NCBI GenBank assembly: GCA_047947185.1
Contig: CP170502.1
Coordinates: forward strand, 1,550,001 to 1,614,000
Direction: 5' to 3'
Length of the DNA stretch: 64,000 bases
Origin: JANQJA01 sp047947185
Lineage (GTDB): Bacteria; Pseudomonadota; Gammaproteobacteria; Pseudomonadales; Azotimanducaceae
Part shown: one piece after another, positions 59,370 through 64,000 of the stretch
Position numbering within the stretch: position 1 is the stretch's first letter
Layout of the letters: each line of letters begins with the position of its first letter
Translations under genes and position numbers: made by a program
The notes under the pieces: model-generated
The model's database searches: none
Told to the model about the DNA's origin: nothing
Seen by the model: only the letters and a program-made list of their open reading frames with translations

Positions 59370-60413
59370 ATGCGCAGCATTACGATAACAAGGCCCGACG
59401 ACTGGCACATCCATCTTCGGGACGGGGATTACCTGGCCGATACGGTTCGCGATCTTGCCCGCTACTTCGGTCGCGCGATTGTCATGCCAAACCTGGTGCC
59501 ACCCGTGGCGGATGTTGAAGCTGCAGGGGCCTACCGGGCCCGCATACTGGCAACGGGCCAGCCGTGTGAACCTTTGATGACCCTTTATCTCACACCCGAA
59601 ACCAGTCCCCGGACTGTCCGGGAGGCCGCCAGGTCAGGTTTTATCCACGCATTCAAACTCTACCCGGCTGGTGCGACAACCAATTCAGACGCGGGCGTTT
59701 CCAGCATTACTGCACTTTACCCGGTGTTTGAAGCCATGGCTGAAGTCGGCATGGTGCTTGCCGTGCATGGTGAAGTCACCGACCCGGATATTGATATTTT
59801 CGACCGGGAAGCCGTGTTTATAGACCGGATTCTGGTGCCACTTTGTGAAACATTTCCGAATCTGAAAGTTGTACTGGAGCACGTCACGACACGGGATGCT
59901 GTTGAATTCGTCACGGACGCGCGTGCGGGTGTCGCAGCGACCATCACGGCACATCACCTGCTGTACAACCGCAATGACCTGCTGGCGGGCGGCATGAAAC
60001 CGGTCTATTACTGCCTGCCCGTCCTCAAGCGTAATACCCACCAGGCGGCCCTGGTTGACGCGGCTGTCTCGGGTAACTCACGCTTTTTTCTTGGCACGGA
60101 TTCCGCGCCACATCCCCGCAATCGCAAGGAGGATGCCTGTGGTTGCGCCGCGGGATGTTATACGGCACATGCCGCCATTGAACTCTATGCCGAGGTGTTT
60201 GCGGCCATGGACAAGCTCGACCGGTTGGAGACGTTTGCCAGCTTTGCCGGGCCTGACTTCTACGGCCTGCCACGGAACAGTGACACTATCACCCTCGTGG
60301 AGAAAGCCTGGCAAATACCCGATACGCTGCCTTTTGGTGCTGATTCACTGGTGCCGATCCGGGCTGGCGATACCGTCGCCTGGCAAGTCATCGATTCGGG
60401 ACGCACCACTTGA
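59370..60413 (+). CDS. pyrC: Dihydroorotase
   Basis: PyrC cyclises carbamoyl aspartate to dihydroorotate. The ATG at 59370 (MRSITITRPDDWHIHLRDG) gives 347 residues. Zinc ligands H13 and H15 are in the opening motif; the carbamylated lysine is in HAFKLYPAGATTNSD. VLEHVTTRD and the GTDSAPHPRNRKE aspartate motif complete the site. It is the class II, enterobacterial-type enzyme. Its stop overlaps the rnt start. Confidence 0.96.
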   Translation: MRSITITRPDDWHIHLRDGDYLADTVRDLARYFGRAIVMPNLVPPVADVEAAGAYRARILATGQPCEPLMTLYLTPETSPRTVREAARSGFIHAFKLYPAGATTNSDAGVSSITALYPVFEAMAEVGMVLAVHGEVTDPDIDIFDREAVFIDRILVPLCETFPNLKVVLEHVTTRDAVEFVTDARAGVAATITAHHLLYNRNDLLAGGMKPVYYCLPVLKRNTHQAALVDAAVSGNSRFFLGTDSAPHPRNRKEDACGCAAGCYTAHAAIELYAEVFAAMDKLDRLETFASFAGPDFYGLPRNSDTITLVEKAWQIPDTLPFGADSLVPIRAGDTVAWQVIDSGRTT

Positions 60414-61051
60414 GTGATATCAAAAAGCCTATTGCCTATCGGTTTCGTGGCTACCTGCCTGTTGTCATTGACCTGGAAACGGGCGGCTTCAATCCGCGTA
60501 CCGATGCGCTGCTGGAAATTGCGGCCGTTGTTATCGACATGAACGACAGTGGCCTGCTGGTGCCCGGTGAGCGGGCTTTTTTTAACGTCGACCCGTTCGA
60601 CGGTGCCAACATTGAACAGGCTTCACTGGATTTTACCGGGATAGACCCCACAAACCCGCTCCGCAAGGCAGTCCCGGAACAGAAAGCCCTGGGGGATACA
60701 TTCCGTATGATCCGGCGTGAGGTCAGGGAAACCGGATGTCAGCGTGCCGTGCTGGTGGCGCACAATGCTGCATTTGACCAGGCTTTCCTGAATGAAGCGG
60801 CAGCGCGCTGTGACATCAAGCGCAACCCCTTCCATCCCTTTTCCTCTTTTGACACCGCCACCCTGTGCGGCCTTGCCTTTGGCCAGACAGTGTTGGCGAG
60901 AGCTTGCCAGGCTGCGGAAATCCCGTTTGATGCCGAAGAGGCTCACTCCGCCCTCTACGACTGTGAGAAAACGGCGGCGCTCTTCTGTTTTATTGTCAAT
61001 CGCTGGAAGCAGTTGGGCGGACTGAACGATCCGCCCCCGGACCGGCAATAG
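60410..61051 (+). CDS. rnt: Ribonuclease T
   Basis: RNase T trims the 3' ends of tRNA and other stable RNAs. The start is TTG in a TTGA overlap with the pyrC stop. The DEDDh exonuclease motifs are IDLETGGF (D21, E23), HNAAFDQAF, and HSALYDCEKTA near the C-terminus, with the RNase T signature KRNPFHPFSSFDTATL. The length (213) is normal. Confidence 0.96.
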   Translation: MSDIKKPIAYRFRGYLPVVIDLETGGFNPRTDALLEIAAVVIDMNDSGLLVPGERAFFNVDPFDGANIEQASLDFTGIDPTNPLRKAVPEQKALGDTFRMIRREVRETGCQRAVLVAHNAAFDQAFLNEAAARCDIKRNPFHPFSSFDTATLCGLAFGQTVLARACQAAEIPFDAEEAHSALYDCEKTAALFCFIVNRWKQLGGLNDPPPDRQ

Positions 61052-61110
61052 CGGTCAGTTGTCCCCGGCGCGCTGTTCGGCGCTTCCTTCAGCCTGGCTC
61101 CTGACGCGTT

Positions 61111-61446
61111 CTATTCCTCGCTTTCTTCAGCGCTCGCGGCAGCCGCTTTCACCATAGGCAGGAGTTCACCGCTCTGGTACATCTCGGTAATGATGTCGCA
61201 GCCACCCACCAGTTCGCCATCAATAAATAGCTGGGGAAACGTTGGCCAGTTGGAATATTGCGGCAGGTTGCTGCGGATTTCCGGGTTGGCCAGGATATCG
61301 ATATAGGCAAAGCGCTCACCACACGCCATGAGCATCTGCGATGCCTGGGCGCTGAATCCGCACTGGGGTGCATCGGGTGAGCCTTTCATATAAAGCAGTA
61401 TCTTGTGTGACTCAATCTGCTCTTTGATTGATTCCATAATGTCCAT
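61111..61446 (-). CDS. grxD: Monothiol glutaredoxin, CGFS type
   Basis: Grx4 transfers iron-sulfur clusters with BolA and other partners. The ATG at 61446 has GGAG nine bases upstream; a GTG five codons earlier is an alternative. The active-site motif is C29-G-F-S (SPDAPQCGFSAQ), followed by NWPTFPQLFIDGELVGGCDI, which contacts glutathione. The product is 111 residues with an alanine/glutamate tail. Confidence 0.96.
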   Translation of the reverse strand: MDIMESIKEQIESHKILLYMKGSPDAPQCGFSAQASQMLMACGERFAYIDILANPEIRSNLPQYSNWPTFPQLFIDGELVGGCDIITEMYQSGELLPMVKAAAASAEESEE

Positions 61447-61524
61447 GACTGGATTCTCCACTGTTTGGGTCGCTGGCAGGTGCCAATTCTACTGGTTTTG
61501 CCGACAATTAATACGGCGGCCAAC

Positions 61525-63102
61525 TTATACCGGTTGCTGTGCTGAATAGACCACAGCGTTGGCACCCGGTTCGATGGCGTGGCCAAAACCACCACCTCCT
61601 GGTGTTTCAATTCGCAATACCTGGCCGGCCCGAACCTGGAGGTGGCATTTAGGTGCAACGACCTCACCATCAAGGTAGTTCCGGCCCCTGGCGCCTGGCT
61701 GACCGCCGCTCAGGCCATAGGGTGGGTGTATGCGCCGGTCCGTCAGGAGCGTGACTTCCGCCGCCTCAAGAAACTCGAACTCACGCACCAACCCGTCACC
61801 ACCGGACTCGGCACCCGCCCCACCGGAACGGCGTCGAATGGCATATTCCCGGACACGCAGGGGAAAGTGCATCTCGAGGCTCTCTATGGGGGTATTCAGC
61901 GTGTTGGTCATGTGTGACTGCACACCGGTAATACCCGCGGTGGTTGCGCTGGCCCCGGTGCCACCCGCCACGGTTTCGTAGTAGTCCCAGGGCGAGGCTG
62001 TGCCGTGATTGCCCATCGCAACATTGTTCATCGTACCCTGGCTTGCTGCTGGCACCAGGTCCGGCAGGGCACTGGCCAGGGCACCCAACACCGCGTCAAC
62101 AATGCGCATGGACGTCTCGACATTACCGGCGGCAACGGCGGCCGGTCGGGTTGCATTGACAAGGCATCCAGGTGGCGCCTTGATGGCAACACAGCGAAAG
62201 GTGCCAGCGCAGGCTGGCGTCTGATCCGGCAGCAAACAACGAAAACAGTAAAATACTGCCGCAGCAGCTACGGACAGGGGGCAGTTGACATTGCCGGCGA
62301 CCTGCGGACTGGTACCGGCAAAATCGACGGTCACACCCCTGGTGTTAACCGTGACACTGACTTCTATTCGAATGTCCCGGGTGCCACATCCGTCATCATC
62401 CAGGAAGTCCAGGTAGTGATAGGTACCCGCGGGAATCTGGCCAAGCCGGTGCATCGCAAGGCGCTCGCCATAAGCATTGATGGCCCGGACCCCCGCCTGG
62501 AAAACGTCGGGCGTCATTTGCGTAATCAGCGCACCCAGGCGCGCCACTCCAACCCGGTTGGCACTGATCTGGGCCGCAAAGTCACCCCGGGTTTCCGTGC
62601 CAGGAATGGTTTGCAACTTTGCCCAGGCAGCTTCAACCAGGGTGCCTGCAGCAATGATTTTTGTTGGCGGTATAATCAGGCCCTCGTCTTCAAGTCGTCT
62701 GGAAATGGGCATGGAGCCAGGCACCGGAGCGCCAATATTCGCATGGTGCGCCCGATTCGCAACAAAGCTGATCAGTTCACTCGCAACAAAAAGTGGGGAT
62801 ACCAGGGTAACGTCCGGCAGGTGGGTGCCCCCCAGGAAAGGGTCATTCAACACCAGCACATCTCCCGGTTCCCAGTGAATGCCATCCACAATCCCCCGCA
62901 TGGCAAAAGCCATGCTGCCCAGATGGACGGGTATATGCGCTGCCTGGGCATAAAGTTCACCGCTTTTATCAAACAGCGCACAGGAGAAATCGAGCCGATC
63001 CTTGATATTGGGCGAAAATGCCGCATGCTGCAGCACTGCCCCCATTTCCACACAAATGGCTTCAACACGACTGACCAGGATTGAAAGTTCTACAGGCGAC
63101 AC
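61525..63102 (-). CDS. Hydantoinase B / oxoprolinase-family protein
   Basis: A 525-residue HyuB-type protein starting at GTG. FSPNIKDRLDFSCALFD, LNDPFLGGTHLPDVTL, ANRAHHANIGAPVPGSM, HLGQ-like regions and NPCG-type GNVETSMRIVDAV are family features. HyuB normally pairs with HyuA to hydrolyse N-methylhydantoins or 5-oxoproline with ATP; no hyuA is adjacent here, so it is an orphan in this window. The substrate is unknown. It is divergent from argD. Confidence 0.88.
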   Translation of the reverse strand: MSPVELSILVSRVEAICVEMGAVLQHAAFSPNIKDRLDFSCALFDKSGELYAQAAHIPVHLGSMAFAMRGIVDGIHWEPGDVLVLNDPFLGGTHLPDVTLVSPLFVASELISFVANRAHHANIGAPVPGSMPISRRLEDEGLIIPPTKIIAAGTLVEAAWAKLQTIPGTETRGDFAAQISANRVGVARLGALITQMTPDVFQAGVRAINAYGERLAMHRLGQIPAGTYHYLDFLDDDGCGTRDIRIEVSVTVNTRGVTVDFAGTSPQVAGNVNCPLSVAAAAVFYCFRCLLPDQTPACAGTFRCVAIKAPPGCLVNATRPAAVAAGNVETSMRIVDAVLGALASALPDLVPAASQGTMNNVAMGNHGTASPWDYYETVAGGTGASATTAGITGVQSHMTNTLNTPIESLEMHFPLRVREYAIRRRSGGAGAESGGDGLVREFEFLEAAEVTLLTDRRIHPPYGLSGGQPGARGRNYLDGEVVAPKCHLQVRAGQVLRIETPGGGGFGHAIEPGANAVVYSAQQPV

Positions 63103-63180
63103 GACAGCAACATCTGGTGGTTTCTTTCGAGTTTATCGAATCTGGTTTATCATCGCCCACTTTTTCCGGGGTTCTTTCCC

Positions 63181-64000
63181 ATGACCGATCCAGTAATGCA
63201 TACCTACGGCCGCCTTGAAGTCGCCTTTGCCCGGGGTGAAGGCCCATACCTGATTGACAGCCACGGCAAACGGTACCTGGACGCACTGTCCGGACTCGGA
63301 GTGGTGGCACTCGGTCATGCCCACCCTGAAATAGCCGAGGTGATTGCCAATCAGGCCAACACGCTCCTGCATACATCAAACCTCTACCACATTCCCGCCC
63401 AGGAAAAATTGGCCGCACAACTGGCAGAGGTCTCGGGCATGGAGAACATGTTCTTCGGCAATTCAGGGGCAGAGGCCAATGAATGTGCCATCAAGATCAG
63501 TCGTTTGTACGGTACCCAGAAAGGCATTGCCAACCCGACCATCATCGTCACCGATGCAGCATTTCACGGCAGGACCCTGGCCACCCTTACGGCTACCGGT
63601 TCGCGCAAGGTCCAGGCAGGCTTCGAACCCTTGGTCAACGGCTTTGTCAGGGCACCCTACAACGATGTGGACGCGATTCGCCAGATTGCCAAAAACAACA
63701 GCAACATTGTCGCAATCATGCTTGAACCCGTTCAGGGGGAAGGCGGGATACAGGTCCCGGATGACGACTACCTCAAGAACCTGCGAGCAATCTGTGATGA
63801 AAACGACTGGTTCCTGGTACTGGACGAGGTACAGAGCGGTAATGGCAGGACCGGCACCTACTTCGCCTACCAGCAGTCGGGTATCCTGCCTGACCTGGTC
63901 ACGACCGCAAAAGGACTCGGCAATGGCCTGCCCATCGGTGTCTGCCTGGCGCGTGGCAAAGCGGCCCATGTGTTCAAGCCTGGTAATCACGGTTCAACCT
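63181..64000 (+). CDS. argD: Acetylornithine aminotransferase, truncated by the window end
   Basis: A class III PLP aminotransferase, seen for its first 273 residues before the window ends. Motifs are GNSGAEANECAIKISR, TDAAFHGRTLATLTATG, EPVQGEGGI, LDEVQSGNGRTG and the PLP lysine K244 in TTAKGLGNGLPIG. The pattern fits ArgD, which makes acetylornithine in arginine synthesis and may also serve lysine synthesis. In Pseudomonas argF lies next; it would be beyond the window. Neighbouring argG supports an arginine role. Confidence 0.93.
   Translation, partial: MTDPVMHTYGRLEVAFARGEGPYLIDSHGKRYLDALSGLGVVALGHAHPEIAEVIANQANTLLHTSNLYHIPAQEKLAAQLAEVSGMENMFFGNSGAEANECAIKISRLYGTQKGIANPTIIVTDAAFHGRTLATLTATGSRKVQAGFEPLVNGFVRAPYNDVDAIRQIAKNNSNIVAIMLEPVQGEGGIQVPDDDYLKNLRAICDENDWFLVLDEVQSGNGRTGTYFAYQQSGILPDLVTTAKGLGNGLPIGVCLARGKAAHVFKPGNHGST

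Noticed and set aside
62005..63084. Plus-strand open frame of 359 codons
   Set aside because: Antisense to the hydantoinase-B gene, whose family motifs are clear.

Overview
The window is bacterial chromosome from a member of the Gammaproteobacteria. Housekeeping gene order closely follows the Pseudomonas-type arrangement: gyrA-pheA-hisC-tyrA-cmk-rpsA-ihfB-lapA-lapB, mtaD-ubiG-X-yciK, trpS-scpA-scpB-rluB, hda-perM-DUF2066, apbC/metG-rnf-nth and argG-pyrC-rnt-grxD-argD. A high-potential iron-sulfur protein, LapA/LapB and an MnmC fusion fit the same class; genus cannot be resolved from sequence alone. No tRNA, rRNA, transposase, integrase, phage gene or CRISPR array was seen.

Region 1-13 kb is accessory and atypical. 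All genes are on the minus strand and encode exported proteins: a truncated beta-helix-like protein, a 1145-residue protein with thrombospondin type 3 calcium-binding repeats, a beta-helix protein, a roughly 1856-residue protein built from three units of about 500 residues, and a ComEA-like protein. The two giant proteins end in nearly identical tandem C-terminal domains. Between them lie dense arrays of a palindromic, REPIN/BIME-like repeat, which recurs at 13.2-14.0 kb and 57.7-58.0 kb.

Region 14-24.4 kb (minus strand) holds the LPS-assembly regulators lapB/lapA, ihfB, rpsA, cmk, the aromatic and histidine genes tyrA, hisC and pheA, and gyrA. serC and aroA, usual members of this cluster, are absent. 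Divergently, 24.6-28.8 kb carries mtaD, ubiG, a polyprenyl sugar-phosphate transferase in the slot normally held by mupP, and yciK. From 28.8 to 33.4 kb (minus) lie rluB, scpB, scpA, trpS and a YciO/TsaC-like gene. From 33.5 to 40.2 kb (plus) lie yciB, yciI, an SH3 protein apparently starting at CTG, a Bacteroidota-type pdxJ, a membrane-anchored cold-shock protein, a hypothetical gene, yciH, sseA and mnmC.

From 40.2 to 48.4 kb (minus) lie serA, an NnrU-family gene, a GntR-controlled ABC exporter, a Firmicutes-type MurG homologue, hda, a PerM-type permease and a DUF2066 gene. A DUF3108 gene is divergent from these. Next come a HiPIP gene, dcd, and apbC (which lacks any ordinary start codon before its P-loop) divergent from metG.

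The most striking feature is the Rnf electron-transport operon (53.4-57.1 kb). It encodes RnfA, D, G and E, but RnfB is fused in frame to only the C-terminal ferredoxin part of RnfC. The NADH/FMN-binding body of RnfC is missing from its usual place. nth closes that operon. The right end carries argG, pyrC, rnt, grxD, an orphan hydantoinase-B gene and a truncated argD.
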